The position numbers were made by a program, and so were the translations under genes. Of a stretch of 64,000 bases of DNA, positions 20,471 through 31,099 are shown piece by piece. The stretch spans positions 1 through 64,000 of the forward strand of contig NZ_JAIVKI010000015.1 in assembly GCF_020524905.1 (NCBI RefSeq), in the 5' to 3' direction. Within the stretch, counting starts at the first letter, position 1. Every line of letters starts with the position of its first letter. The notes under the pieces were generated by a model. It was not told the origin of the DNA and did no database searches. It was given only the letters and a program-made list of their open reading frames with translations. The stretch comes from Microbulbifer variabilis (GTDB lineage Bacteria; Pseudomonadota; Gammaproteobacteria; Pseudomonadales; Cellvibrionaceae).

Positions 20471-23400
20471 AATTGAGGTTTTGGAGAAAGAAAAGCTCTG
20501 GCCACGGAAAAAAGTTCTTTTTGCGCTCAAAATCCGGGCAAACTGCTCCGAGAGTAGAAAAAACTACTGAATCCTCGAGCAACCATTCCCGTCAGGACAA
20601 TGAACAGCAACGTCTTGAAGAAATAGCCACACTGGCCAAACGCCATTGCATCCCTATTGGCACCGGTGGGGGTTTTCGCCTTAGAGCGCATTTACGCCAG
20701 CTGGAGTCCCATTTTGAAAAAATATATCAGCATCTCGCCACAAAAATAGAGGCGGGTGAAAAAAGCACACGCAGCGAAGAATGGCTTCTGGATAACCGCC
20801 ATGTGGTACAAGAAGCCCTGCAATTGGTGTGCGAGTCTCTGCCTAGAAACTACTTGAAACAGTTACCGCAAGTCACTGCCGAATATGGCAGTATCGATCT
20901 GCGCATTCATGTCCTCGCCAATGCGCTGATCACCGATTTTTCGCAGCCTGTAGATGTTCAATCTATTCACCTGCTGGTAGACCACTACCAGGAAGACAGT
21001 ATTCTAACCACAGGTGAACTCTGGGCACTGCCCGCCCTGTTACGCTTTTGCCTATTGGAACACTTGGCAGAACTTTCCGATCAGTCCCTGGGTGGAAATA
21101 CCGGTACGGAGGAAGAACATAGTGTCGGTATCGCCAGTGGCATCATTAGCCTGCGGGAATTACGCAGTTGTAACTGGCGGGATTTTGTAGAATCTCTGAG
21201 CCGTGTTGAACGGATTTTGCACACAGATCCAGCAGCTTCCTATAGCCGGATGGACTTTGAAACCCGCGACAGATACCGGGGTGCTATTGAGAAGCTGGCT
21301 CGCGGCAGTGGAGCAAGCGAGCTGCAAATAGCCCAACAGCTGGTAGAGCTGAGCACTGAACAGGAGCCGGGCAATCGCACACGGCATGTGGGTTACTACC
21401 TGATAGATGAAGGGCGGCCGCACCTGGAAGCGGTGCTGGGTTATCGACGGGGGTTTTTGCAGCGTATCCATGGGCGGCTACTGCATAAAGCCTCTAAAGT
21501 TTTCTTTTCTGGGCTGGCGCTTTTCTCTTTTCCGCCACTGTTCGCCTTAGCCATTTATCTGCTTTTGGGTGGCGCTTCTTTTATTTTGACGTTACTGGTA
21601 CTGGTAGTTGCCACGGTGCCACTGGTCGGCATGGCCCTGACCTTGGTCAATGGCCTGATTACTCACTGCCTGCCACCGCGCCTGCTGGCCAAGCTGGATT
21701 TCGACAAAGGGATACCGAAAGAGTACCGCACCGTGGTGGTGATGCCTGTGCTGTTTGCCGATGCGGAGGATATGCAAAGAATTCTTGAGTGCTTGGAAAT
21801 CAATTACCTCAACAATGGTGACGAGAATCTGGTTTACGCCGTTCTAAGCGATTTTGCTGACGCGGATGGGCAAAGTGCCAAGGGGGACGATGAACTTCTG
21901 GAGATCGCCAGGGCCTCTATCGAATCCTTAAATGAACGCTATAGAGCCAATGAGGGCAGATCACCATTTCTTTTGTTGCACCGCGAACGCCGTTGGAATT
22001 CAGTAGAGAATTGCTGGATGGGCTGGGAGCGTAAGCGTGGCAAACTAATTGAATTCAACCGCCTGCTTTCGGGCCGTGAAGACCACAGTTTCACTACCTG
22101 TTTTGGCGATCGAGAACAGCTGCAGGGCATCCGCTATGTCATCACTCTCGATGCCGACAGCCAGATGCCACCGGACACCGCGCGACGCCTCGTCGGTGCC
22201 ATGGCGCATCCTCTCAATCGCGCAGTGGTCAACAATGACCTCCGGCGGGTGGTGGCTGGTTACGGGTTTCTGCAGCCCCGTGTGGAAACCGATCCTGCCA
22301 GTTCCGAAGGGACTATCTTCAGTCAGATTTTCTCCGGTGATCGCACTATTGATCTCTACACCCACGCGGTATCCGATGCTTACCAGGATCTGTTTGGCGA
22401 GGCGATATTCACCGGAAAGGGCATTTATGATCCGAAGGTTTTCTCCCAGACCCTGGTAGGCCACTTGCCGGAAAATGCCATTCTCAGCCACGATCTGCTA
22501 GAGGGCGCTATCGGTGGCGTAGGGCTCTTATCGGATGCCGTGTTCTATGAGCAATACCCACCCAATATTTTCGCCATGCTGCGTCGCTCACACCGCTGGA
22601 TTCGAGGTGACTGGCAACTGCTTTCCTGGCTGGGCAAGCGTGTACCGGTCGAAAATGGTGAGAAAGTCAGCAACCCTTTACCACCCATCCAGCGATGGCA
22701 GATCGTCGATAATTTGCGCCGCAGTTTGGAATCCCCCTCTCTTTTGGCTCTATTTTTGCTGGCTTGGAGCGGCTGGCTACCGGGCCAGTCTTGGGCTTGG
22801 ACCTTGCTATTACTTGTGCTGTCATCTGCATCGGTATGGCAGGAACTGCTGTCGATGATATGGCGGAGTATCGCCGACCCCAGCCGTGCACACCTCCACC
22901 TGCGAGGAGGCCCAGCGGTTTTGCAGCAACGCTTTTTGCACTGGCTTTTGTCTCTGGCTCTGCTCCCGGTACAGGCGGTCAATGCGCTGGATGCGATAAT
23001 ACGCACACTCCACCGGCTGAATGTTTCCCACCGCTATTTACTGCAATGGACCTCGGCGGCACATGTCAATCACTCGGTGAGAAACGCCCTCACCACACAG
23101 GGCAGCTGGCGGGAAATGTGGGTTTCCCCCGCGATTGCGTTGTTGGTAACGGCGGGCCTGATTTTTTGGATTCCCGCCAACCTGTTGCCGGCAGCGCCGT
23201 TTTTATTGGCCTGGCTAGTGGCGCCACAGCTTGTGCACCATATCAATCTGCCGCGGCTATTGGAGCCCTCGGTTCTAACCGAAGAGGATAAGCGTGAGTT
23301 GCGCTTATTGAGCCGAAAAACCTGGTATTTCTTCGAGCACTTTATGGGCCCAGACGACCACTGGTTGCCGCCCGATAATTACCAGGAGGAGCCGCTGGCG

Positions 23401-26400
23401 GTCTTGGCCCGGCGTACTTCTCCCACCAATATCGGACTGGGCCTGCTCTCCATACTCAGCGCCTACGATTTTGGCTACGTTGATCTCAGCCTGCTTTTAG
23501 CACGCCTCAACAACAGCTTTGACAGAATGCGCGGGCTGGAGCGCTATCGCGGACACTTTCTTAATTGGTATGAAACCCGTGAACTGCATCCCCTCAATCC
23601 CCGCTACGTCTCTACCGTAGACAGCGGCAACCTGGCCGGGAGCTTACTGACACTGGCCTCAGGTTTAGAGTCACTGAAAACAGAGCCATTGAATGGCCGC
23701 CAGCTGGTACTGGGAATCACTGATACCCTCGATGCCATGGCGCAAACCTTACAGCCTGTCGATACAGATTCCGCCCCCAATGAAATTCGCGAGATCAACG
23801 CACAGATAGCGCAGTTTCGCCAACGCCTGCAGGCCGGGGCGGAACATAACCGCTGGTGGCAAACCATTGATGATATCTACGAGCGGGACGTGCCCTGGCT
23901 TCAGGAGCGTATGCTGGCGTTGCTTGAGGGCGATGAAAAGAACTTCAGTGCCGAGGACCTCGGACGGCTGCGTCAGTGGCTCGATGAACTACACCGCCAC
24001 GCTGTGGCCGCACGGCGCTACCAGGAGGCTCTGGAACCCTGGTTGCGACTGATGCAAGCGCCGCCCAAGATTTGTCGTGATAGAGAGGACCCAGTTAAAG
24101 AAAGTTTCCACGCCCTAGAGGCCACTTTAAACAACACGGTTTCACTATCAACTATGCCGTCTTTCTGCAAGGCGGCAAAACATCAACTACAGCAGCTGCA
24201 AAAACACCTTACCTCTGAATCACTACATCTATCAGATGAAGACACCGGCTGGTGTGAAAAACTATATAACGCATTGGAAAGGGCCGAGGAAAACGCGGCC
24301 AGTTATAGTCGCGACATTACAAACCTGGCATTAAGGGCACGCAATTGGGTGGAGGAGATGGATTTCGCCTTCCTCTACGATCGCGATCAGCACCTCTTTC
24401 ACATCGGTTACAACGTCACCGATGCCGCCCTGGATGCCAATCATTATGATCTGCTGGCTTCAGAATCTCGCCTGACCGGTTTTATCGCCATTGCCAAAGG
24501 CGATGTGCCAGCACGCCATTGGCGTCACCTGGAGCGGCCATTCCGGCATTTACACCGGCGGGTGGTGCTGATGTCCTGGAGTGCGACGCTGTTCGAATAC
24601 CTGATGCCGCGGCTGTTTATGGAAACTCCAGAGCACAGCTTAATAGGGCGCGCCTGTCGCAATGCCATTGAAGTGCACCGCAAATTTACTGGCCGCTATG
24701 AATTACCCTGGGGAATTGCCGAATCCGGTTACTACGAGCTGGATAGCCAATTGCACTATCAATACCGAGCTTTTGGGGTGCCGGGGATCGGTTTTCGCCG
24801 CGACTTGGGTGAACGCTTGGTGATTGCGCCTTACGCCTCCATGATGGCGCTGCCATTCGATGCCGGTGCGGTCATGGAGAACCTGCGCCAGCTTCGCGCC
24901 GAGGGTGGATTTGGTCAGTTCGGACTTTATGAAGCCATCGACTATGGCCGCACCGCCAAACCCATACCGCGCCGTGCGCGCACAGTGCGCTCTTATATGA
25001 GCCACCACCAGGGCATGATCCTGTTGGCCATCAATAACTATCTGCACGACGACATAATGCAGCAGCGCTTTCACAGCGATGTGCGTATTGCCGGTTTAAC
25101 CCCGTTGCTGCATGAGCGCCTGCCAACCGCACGACCAGCCTTAAAGCCCTGGCAACAACCGGGACTGCAGCGCAGTTTCCACGCCGAGGGGGCACTACAG
25201 AGCTGGTCGGCACTACCCGGACACCCCTATCCACAGTACAACGTATTGTCCAACGGACACCACACCCTGTTGTTGGGAGCTGATGGCGCCGGTGGCAGCT
25301 ATTGGCACAATATCGCCCTGACGCGCTGGCAACCAGACCCGACCCAGCACCAGGGGGGCCACTGGAACTATGTCCGTGACCTGAGTAGTGGCGAGCTCTT
25401 CTCCGTCGGCCTCGCTCCCTGCGGCGGAGACCCCGGTCACTGCATGGCGAATTTCTCCCCGCAAAGTGTCGAGTTCCAGCGCCGGGAGGCGGAACTCTTC
25501 TGTCGTCTGCACATAGCGCTCAGCTCTCAGCACGATCTGGAAGCGCGCCGGTTGGTAATCAAAAACGAGAGCAATCGCACTCGCCATTTACTACTGGCGG
25601 ATTATACGGAGGTGGTGCTGGCGCCCGAGCGCGACTATCAACGCCATCCAGCCTTTGCCAAGCTATTCGTGGAGAGTCAGTACCTGCCTGAGGAGCAGGT
25701 GATGCTCTATCGCCGGAGGCCCCGCAGTAGTGAAGAAAAGCCAATCTATCTGGCCCACTGTGTACTGGTATCCTCCGGGGTAAGCCACCAGTTGGCTTGG
25801 GAAACCGACCGGGTGCGATTCCTCGGGCGCGGCGGATCACCGGCGCGCCCCCTGGCCCTGCAACTGGGCTTGGCCGGTTTCACCGGTACTACAGGTCCCG
25901 TGCTGGACCCGGTGATCGCTTCGGCCCAGGAAATATCCATTCCACCCCAATCTGAAATTGAAGTTATCTACCTGACCGGCGCGAGTAAGTCCCGTCGTGA
26001 ACTACTATCGGTGCTGCGCTCCTATCGCTCGCGTCCCAAGGCGCGCTGGGTATACGAGCTGGCGCGAATGCAGTCGGAGCAGGAATTACACAACCTGCGC
26101 ATCCCCGCGGCGGATATCTATTGGATGATGGAGTTGTTATCCGCAGTATTGGCGCCCACGGGAGGATTGCGCGCGCCCTCCAGAGTGTTGGCGCGCAGTC
26201 ACCATATTCAGCGTTGCCTGTGGAGCCGCGGTATCTCCGGGGATAACCCGATACTCCTGGTGCAGGTGCGCAGTGAGCAGGGGATCGACTTCGCCGAGCC
26301 ACTTCTCCAGGCGCACACCCTGTGGAGTGGCCGTGGCCTGGCTATAGACTTGGTTATCGTCGATGAAGATTCCGCTGGCTATTCCCAACAGACCCGCGAC

Positions 26401-29127
26401 AGACTTCAGGAATTGATCGCCGATATCCGCGGTCGCACTCTGCGCAAACTGAATGGCGGGGTGGTGATAGTGCCTGGTCAGGAACTGCCAGAGTCAGACC
26501 GTATTGGTCTGCTGGCTGCGGCACGAGTACTGCTCGATTCCTCAGCCGGCTCTGTGGCTACACAGTTGGAGAACAGCGCGACAGCTTTGCAGGCCCAGGT
26601 GCAGCCGCTGCCGCCGTTCGTGCCGGTGCAGCCCGCAGGCTACACCCAATTGCCAACGCCAAATCTACAGCGCCCAGACGATCTTTTATTCGATAACGGC
26701 CTCGGTGGATTCTCTGCCGATGGCCGCGAATACATCCTGCATCTTAAAACCGGAAATCTGGATGAACCGGGGCAGCGCCCCCCGGCACCCTGGGTAAATG
26801 TCATCGCCAATCCCGATTTTGGTTGCCTGGTTTCCGAGGGCGGTTCCTGTTGCACCTGGAGCGGCAACAGCGGCGAGCACCGGCTAACCGCCTGGAACAA
26901 CGATCCGGTGCGCGACCCCAGTGGCGAAATGCTCTACCTTCGCGACGAGGAGAGCGCCGAGGTCTGGTGTCCAACTCCGGCCCCACGTCCCGCCAAAGCT
27001 GACTACCAGGTGCGCCATGGGGCGGGCTACACAGATTACCGTCACAACAGTCACGGCCTGGAGCAGTCCTGGCGTATTACCGTCGATCGAAATGCACCGG
27101 TAAAGATTGGTCGCCTGACACTGAAAAACGGCTGGAACAGGCCGCGCCGGTTGACGGCAACTTACTACGTGGAGTGGGTACTGGGACTTACCCGAGGCGG
27201 CAGCTGGACACACCTGGTCAACGAATTCGTACCAGAGAGACATACACTATTGGCCCGCAACGCCTTTGTTCCAGACACCAAGCCCGGCGTCGCATTTCTA
27301 ACCGCCAGCCTGCCACCCCACGGTTTAACCACAGACCGTCACGAATTTATCGGCAGCGCCGGGGGCCCGCAGGCACCAGAGGCGATGTTTCGTATTGGCC
27401 TATCCGGCAGGGTTCAGTCCGGCGGTGACCCCTGCGCCGCCTATCAGGTACATATCGAACTGGATATTGGTGAAACCCAGCATATTTATTTCGTGATGGG
27501 GGAGGGGACAGATCGGGCTCAAGCCCTGGACCTAGCTAGGGAATTCCGTGAACCACAAAGGGCCGCAAACTCACAAAGTGAATTCGAGCAGTTCTGGGAG
27601 GATTATCTGGGCTCGGTACAGGTGCAAGTGCCCGACAAGGCCACTGAACTGATGGTAAATCGCTGGTTGCCTTATCAGACACTGGCCTGCCGCCTCTGGG
27701 GACGCAGCGGTTTTTACCAGTCCAGTGGCGCCTTTGGTTTTCGCGACCAGTTGCAGGATGTGCAGGCGCTATTGTGGACCCACCCCGATTGGACCCGCCA
27801 ACATATATTGCGCACGGCATCGCGCCAGTTCCAGGATGGGGATGTACTGCACTGGTGGCACGAAAACCCTTTACGCGGTGTGCGCACCCGATGCTCCGAC
27901 GATTTATTATGGCTACCGTTTGTCACGGCCCAGTACATTCGTACTACCGGCGACTTTCAAATCCTGAATGAACCCGTCAGTTACCTTGCTGGGGCTCCAC
28001 TGGGGAAAGATGAACACGAGCGCTACGCCGAATTTGAAAGCAGTGACGAATCTGGATCTCTTTACGAGCACTGCTGCCGGGCCATTGAGCGCGCCGGTGC
28101 CGTAGGGCCCCATGGACTGCCGGTAATCGGCAATGGCGACTGGAACGATGGCTTCAGCCGTATCAGTACCACCGGTCGCGGTGAAAGTGTGTGGATGGGT
28201 TGGTTTTTACTGCGGGTCTGCCGGGATATGGCCCCCTTATGCGATCACATCGGCGACTCAGCCTTGGCAGAATACTACCGCCTGTTGGGAGAAAACTTCC
28301 GTCAGCAGGTGGAGGACAGTGGCTGGGACGGCGCCTGGTATCGGCGTGCTTACTACGATGACGGCACTCCGATTGGCTCTAAAGATAGCGATGAGTGCAG
28401 AATTGATCTAATCGCGCAGACCTGGTCGGTACTTTCCCAAAAAGAACCCACTGAACGCGCTCGCAAAGCAATGGAGTCCGCTAACCGACATCTGGTAAAC
28501 GAGCTCGCTCGGCAGATACTGTTGCTCAAGCCACCTTTTAACAAAACCAAGAAGGACCCTGGCTATATCAAAGGCTATCCGCCAGGTATCCGCGAAAACG
28601 GTGGCCAGTACACTCACGCCGCCACATGGGCAGTTTGGGCCGCCGCCGGGCTGAGCCAAAGTGAAAAGGCCTGGCATTACTTCAATCTTTTAAATCCCAT
28701 CACCCACACCGATACCGCCGAAGGTGTACGGCGCTACCGCACCGAACCTTACGTATTGGCAGGCGACGTTTATGGCGTGCCACCACATGTTGGGCGCGGC
28801 GGTTGGACTTGGTATTCCGGCGCCTCCGGCTGGTTGTATCGCGGTGCACTGGAGGCATTGCTTGGGGCAAAAATTCTTGATGGCGATCATTTGGTGATCG
28901 AGCCCTGTCTACCGCAAAGCTGGTACAACTACCACCTGTCACTGCGCTTTGGTAGCAGTCGCTATGAGATCGAGGTCAGCAACTGTGGGGGCTGTCCGCG
29001 AGAGATCGAATCACTAACTCTGGATGGTGAACAAATCTCTTCCGGAAAAATTCCGCTGCAGGATGATGGCCAGGAGCACAAGGTATCCCTATTATTCAAG
29101 ACTTCACCAACTATCCCCAGCAAATAA
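20467..29127 (+). CDS. ndvB: Cyclic beta-1,2-glucan synthase
   Basis: 2886 residues, the size of NdvB/Cgs. It makes cyclic beta-1,2-glucan at the inner membrane for osmotic adaptation or surface interactions. An N-terminal soluble part is followed by membrane helices near residues 340-395. The GT84 glycosyltransferase has TLDADSQMPPDTA (about 562) and RRSHRWIRGDWQL. A second membrane block lies at about 760-920. The middle glucoamylase-like/GH189 cyclisation region includes EEMDFAFLYDRDQHLFHIGY. The C-terminal GH94 phosphorylase-like part has GNGDWNDGFS (about 2554) and RGGWTWYSGASGWLYRGALE. It is one uninterrupted frame. The start overlaps uspA, and base composition is more GC-rich than the flanking 3' regions. 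Confidence 0.95.
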   Translation: MKLRFWRKKSSGHGKKFFLRSKSGQTAPRVEKTTESSSNHSRQDNEQQRLEEIATLAKRHCIPIGTGGGFRLRAHLRQLESHFEKIYQHLATKIEAGEKSTRSEEWLLDNRHVVQEALQLVCESLPRNYLKQLPQVTAEYGSIDLRIHVLANALITDFSQPVDVQSIHLLVDHYQEDSILTTGELWALPALLRFCLLEHLAELSDQSLGGNTGTEEEHSVGIASGIISLRELRSCNWRDFVESLSRVERILHTDPAASYSRMDFETRDRYRGAIEKLARGSGASELQIAQQLVELSTEQEPGNRTRHVGYYLIDEGRPHLEAVLGYRRGFLQRIHGRLLHKASKVFFSGLALFSFPPLFALAIYLLLGGASFILTLLVLVVATVPLVGMALTLVNGLITHCLPPRLLAKLDFDKGIPKEYRTVVVMPVLFADAEDMQRILECLEINYLNNGDENLVYAVLSDFADADGQSAKGDDELLEIARASIESLNERYRANEGRSPFLLLHRERRWNSVENCWMGWERKRGKLIEFNRLLSGREDHSFTTCFGDREQLQGIRYVITLDADSQMPPDTARRLVGAMAHPLNRAVVNNDLRRVVAGYGFLQPRVETDPASSEGTIFSQIFSGDRTIDLYTHAVSDAYQDLFGEAIFTGKGIYDPKVFSQTLVGHLPENAILSHDLLEGAIGGVGLLSDAVFYEQYPPNIFAMLRRSHRWIRGDWQLLSWLGKRVPVENGEKVSNPLPPIQRWQIVDNLRRSLESPSLLALFLLAWSGWLPGQSWAWTLLLLVLSSASVWQELLSMIWRSIADPSRAHLHLRGGPAVLQQRFLHWLLSLALLPVQAVNALDAIIRTLHRLNVSHRYLLQWTSAAHVNHSVRNALTTQGSWREMWVSPAIALLVTAGLIFWIPANLLPAAPFLLAWLVAPQLVHHINLPRLLEPSVLTEEDKRELRLLSRKTWYFFEHFMGPDDHWLPPDNYQEEPLAVLARRTSPTNIGLGLLSILSAYDFGYVDLSLLLARLNNSFDRMRGLERYRGHFLNWYETRELHPLNPRYVSTVDSGNLAGSLLTLASGLESLKTEPLNGRQLVLGITDTLDAMAQTLQPVDTDSAPNEIREINAQIAQFRQRLQAGAEHNRWWQTIDDIYERDVPWLQERMLALLEGDEKNFSAEDLGRLRQWLDELHRHAVAARRYQEALEPWLRLMQAPPKICRDREDPVKESFHALEATLNNTVSLSTMPSFCKAAKHQLQQLQKHLTSESLHLSDEDTGWCEKLYNALERAEENAASYSRDITNLALRARNWVEEMDFAFLYDRDQHLFHIGYNVTDAALDANHYDLLASESRLTGFIAIAKGDVPARHWRHLERPFRHLHRRVVLMSWSATLFEYLMPRLFMETPEHSLIGRACRNAIEVHRKFTGRYELPWGIAESGYYELDSQLHYQYRAFGVPGIGFRRDLGERLVIAPYASMMALPFDAGAVMENLRQLRAEGGFGQFGLYEAIDYGRTAKPIPRRARTVRSYMSHHQGMILLAINNYLHDDIMQQRFHSDVRIAGLTPLLHERLPTARPALKPWQQPGLQRSFHAEGALQSWSALPGHPYPQYNVLSNGHHTLLLGADGAGGSYWHNIALTRWQPDPTQHQGGHWNYVRDLSSGELFSVGLAPCGGDPGHCMANFSPQSVEFQRREAELFCRLHIALSSQHDLEARRLVIKNESNRTRHLLLADYTEVVLAPERDYQRHPAFAKLFVESQYLPEEQVMLYRRRPRSSEEKPIYLAHCVLVSSGVSHQLAWETDRVRFLGRGGSPARPLALQLGLAGFTGTTGPVLDPVIASAQEISIPPQSEIEVIYLTGASKSRRELLSVLRSYRSRPKARWVYELARMQSEQELHNLRIPAADIYWMMELLSAVLAPTGGLRAPSRVLARSHHIQRCLWSRGISGDNPILLVQVRSEQGIDFAEPLLQAHTLWSGRGLAIDLVIVDEDSAGYSQQTRDRLQELIADIRGRTLRKLNGGVVIVPGQELPESDRIGLLAAARVLLDSSAGSVATQLENSATALQAQVQPLPPFVPVQPAGYTQLPTPNLQRPDDLLFDNGLGGFSADGREYILHLKTGNLDEPGQRPPAPWVNVIANPDFGCLVSEGGSCCTWSGNSGEHRLTAWNNDPVRDPSGEMLYLRDEESAEVWCPTPAPRPAKADYQVRHGAGYTDYRHNSHGLEQSWRITVDRNAPVKIGRLTLKNGWNRPRRLTATYYVEWVLGLTRGGSWTHLVNEFVPERHTLLARNAFVPDTKPGVAFLTASLPPHGLTTDRHEFIGSAGGPQAPEAMFRIGLSGRVQSGGDPCAAYQVHIELDIGETQHIYFVMGEGTDRAQALDLAREFREPQRAANSQSEFEQFWEDYLGSVQVQVPDKATELMVNRWLPYQTLACRLWGRSGFYQSSGAFGFRDQLQDVQALLWTHPDWTRQHILRTASRQFQDGDVLHWWHENPLRGVRTRCSDDLLWLPFVTAQYIRTTGDFQILNEPVSYLAGAPLGKDEHERYAEFESSDESGSLYEHCCRAIERAGAVGPHGLPVIGNGDWNDGFSRISTTGRGESVWMGWFLLRVCRDMAPLCDHIGDSALAEYYRLLGENFRQQVEDSGWDGAWYRRAYYDDGTPIGSKDSDECRIDLIAQTWSVLSQKEPTERARKAMESANRHLVNELARQILLLKPPFNKTKKDPGYIKGYPPGIRENGGQYTHAATWAVWAAAGLSQSEKAWHYFNLLNPITHTDTAEGVRRYRTEPYVLAGDVYGVPPHVGRGGWTWYSGASGWLYRGALEALLGAKILDGDHLVIEPCLPQSWYNYHLSLRFGSSRYEIEVSNCGGCPREIESLTLDGEQISSGKIPLQDDGQEHKVSLLFKTSPTIPSK

Positions 29128-29179
29128 GGGATGTTACTGTTGTCGTTACTGCTGTATTAGCCAGGCTGGACAGGGCACT

Positions 29180-29773
29180 TTAGGTTGGGGAGGTATCGAG
29201 CTTTTGATCTTCTTCGCTGGGAATACTGACATCAAAGCCATTTAAAATAGCGGAGACCTGATGGTATCCGGCAACCAGGAAAATCAATTCCGCAGCGGAA
29301 TCCTCACCAAAAACCTCAACAGCCATTTTCCATGTAGCCCTAGGCAAGCGGCCACCAGCAGAAAGAGAAACCGCAACACTGTAGGCAATGCCTTCTTCCC
29401 GGGTTAAATCAGAAGGACGCTCACCTGCAGCGATCGTGGCTATTTTATCCGCTTCCAAGTGCAGCTTTTCTCCAATTGCCGAGTGCGCGTAGAGTTCATA
29501 GCCCGCCTTAAAGTGCGCTCCCGTGGCCAGAATCGCAACCTCCCGTACAGTCTTTGGCAGTGAAGGGTTATCCGCAATTGCCTTCACATAATCCCACCAG
29601 GGTTTACCAAATTTTGGATAGCGAATTGCCGGCGCCCAGGGACCAAGCAAAGCCCCATCTTTGCGATTTTTGATAAACCCTGAAAAGTAGCTTTTCATCT
29701 CAGTACACATATCTTCGTACAGAGGCTTTTGTTCTTGGTTGAGATCCTCGGGAGCAATAGGGGGGATGCGCAT
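29180..29773 (-). CDS. Carboxymuconolactone decarboxylase/AhpD-like protein
   Basis: About 197 residues from the ATG at 29773 (AAGG about 9 bases upstream), giving the family-typical start MRIPPIAPEDLN. Longer starts at 29833 (ATG) or 29884 (GTG) are possible. The helical core NPSLPKTVREVAILATGAH and YELYAHSAIGEK matches the CMD/AhpD family. The redox CxxC of AhpD is absent, so a decarboxylase or hydrolase-like role, or a structural one, is more likely than peroxidase. It is convergent with ndvB. A PcaB-like lyase lies 1.3 kb away. Confidence 0.82.
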   Translation of the reverse strand: MRIPPIAPEDLNQEQKPLYEDMCTEMKSYFSGFIKNRKDGALLGPWAPAIRYPKFGKPWWDYVKAIADNPSLPKTVREVAILATGAHFKAGYELYAHSAIGEKLHLEADKIATIAAGERPSDLTREEGIAYSVAVSLSAGGRLPRATWKMAVEVFGEDSAAELIFLVAGYHQVSAILNGFDVSIPSEEDQKLDTSPT

Positions 29774-29992
29774 TGAAAGATACCTTGTTGATTCAGCCTC
29801 TTCTCTACTTGATAGAAAGTCTAGCTTGTTCATATTTAGAGCATGTTTTAGCCATAGCCCTATAGAAACCGGAAGATTCACCACAAGAACTTTCTAGCTG
29901 ACATCCGGTCAAACCTGCTACCTCGCAAGCCCATAGATCCTTACTGATCGAGATGTTGTCGGGGCATTATACGGACGTGATATTTAAGTCAG

Positions 29993-30718
29993 ATGGACCT
30001 CCAGCCAACACCCTTAATATATAAAGGTAGCGAAACATCAATTTCGTGGCGCCTTTGGATTTCCCTGGCGATAGCATTAGGTCTGCACATGGCTTTATTC
30101 GTTATTCCAGCTTCGCTGCTTCCCGATAAGCAGATGAACAATAAGTCGACAATAAAGCTCATCTTAGATGGTAAAAACCCAACTGCGAATTCACCAATAA
30201 ATAATCCCGGAAATCCAGGCAATGCAGACAAGCCGAAAAAGGCTGCAACCACTACGAAACCGAAAGTAAAGGGGCAGGGCGAAGTATTGTCAGCAGCTGC
30301 AAAACCTGCCGCGCCTAAAGTTCAGCAAAAACGTAAAGCACCGAATAGAAAAACAACCAGTGAACATAGAAGCCAAGCAGTTATTACCCAGCCTGAAAAC
30401 TTACCGTCTCAAAAAGACGCTACTTTAGAAGTTCCGGCTGCATCTGGAGCAAAAAGCAAAGCTATAGTTTTTGATCCGAAGCTAAAAAGAATCTTGAATC
30501 AAGAGCGCAACAGAGTTCGGCCACTTGAATCAAGTGATGCCCTGTACACAACAGCGACAGGAACCTTTGTTCAACTCGGCGATAAATGCTTTGATTTAAA
30601 AGATTTACCAGCGGGCAGTGATAGCGACCTGAATCCCTGGTTTAGGACCAAGTGCCCCAAGAATACCAGATCTCAAGCAGATATTAATCGCCTGGCAGAA
30701 AAATATAGAATTCCTTAA
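29993..30718 (+). CDS. TonB-like single-pass membrane protein of unknown function
   Basis: 241 residues. A short cytosolic N-terminus precedes one membrane helix (about residues 23-42, LWISLAIALGLHMALFVIP). A long low-complexity linker rich in Lys, Pro, Ala and Asn follows (about 50-160), and then a small C-terminal domain with two cysteines (DKCFDL and RTKCPK) that could form a periplasmic disulfide. The build resembles TonB or TolA, but I cannot see a TonB C-terminal fold, and no exbB/exbD lies nearby. It stands alone on its strand. Confidence 0.75.
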   Translation: MDLQPTPLIYKGSETSISWRLWISLAIALGLHMALFVIPASLLPDKQMNNKSTIKLILDGKNPTANSPINNPGNPGNADKPKKAATTTKPKVKGQGEVLSAAAKPAAPKVQQKRKAPNRKTTSEHRSQAVITQPENLPSQKDATLEVPAASGAKSKAIVFDPKLKRILNQERNRVRPLESSDALYTTATGTFVQLGDKCFDLKDLPAGSDSDLNPWFRTKCPKNTRSQADINRLAEKYRIP

Positions 30719-31099
30719 GGTTGCAATATCTAGCAATCACTAAATGGAAATAGACTCAGGTGATGGCATGGATACCCTTTCATATAGAAAATTGTCGAAA
30801 AGAAAATCCTAAAAAACTATATTGATATTGCTCTTGATAATTCTTTAAGGGGGACTGTATTGACATGTGCCCCTTAGGGGGCTGGCTATGTAAAGGCCTG
30901 GGTTTACTATGCGCTGCCAAAGCGTGACAATTTACGCCTCCTTTGCTTAGTTCAGAACATCTGGTATTGGAATGATCTGGCCAATTTCCCATTGCCATAC
31001 CCGGCTATTTTGGCACCCAACTCCCATTGAGTTCTCTTGTTGCCATAATATCCGACATCTATAGTTACCAGCGCGCAAGTCAATAAGCAGGCCTGGTAC
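30719..31099. other. Intergenic stretch, nothing recognised
   Basis: 381 bases between the TonB-like gene and the lyase gene. Short open frames exist on the minus strand but lack ribosome-binding sites and family features. No clear terminator hairpin or operator was seen. Confidence 0.4.

Noticed and set aside
22045..28942. Many open frames on both strands inside the glucan synthase gene
   Set aside because: All are shadows of the long GC-rich gene; none has family signatures or ribosome-binding sites.
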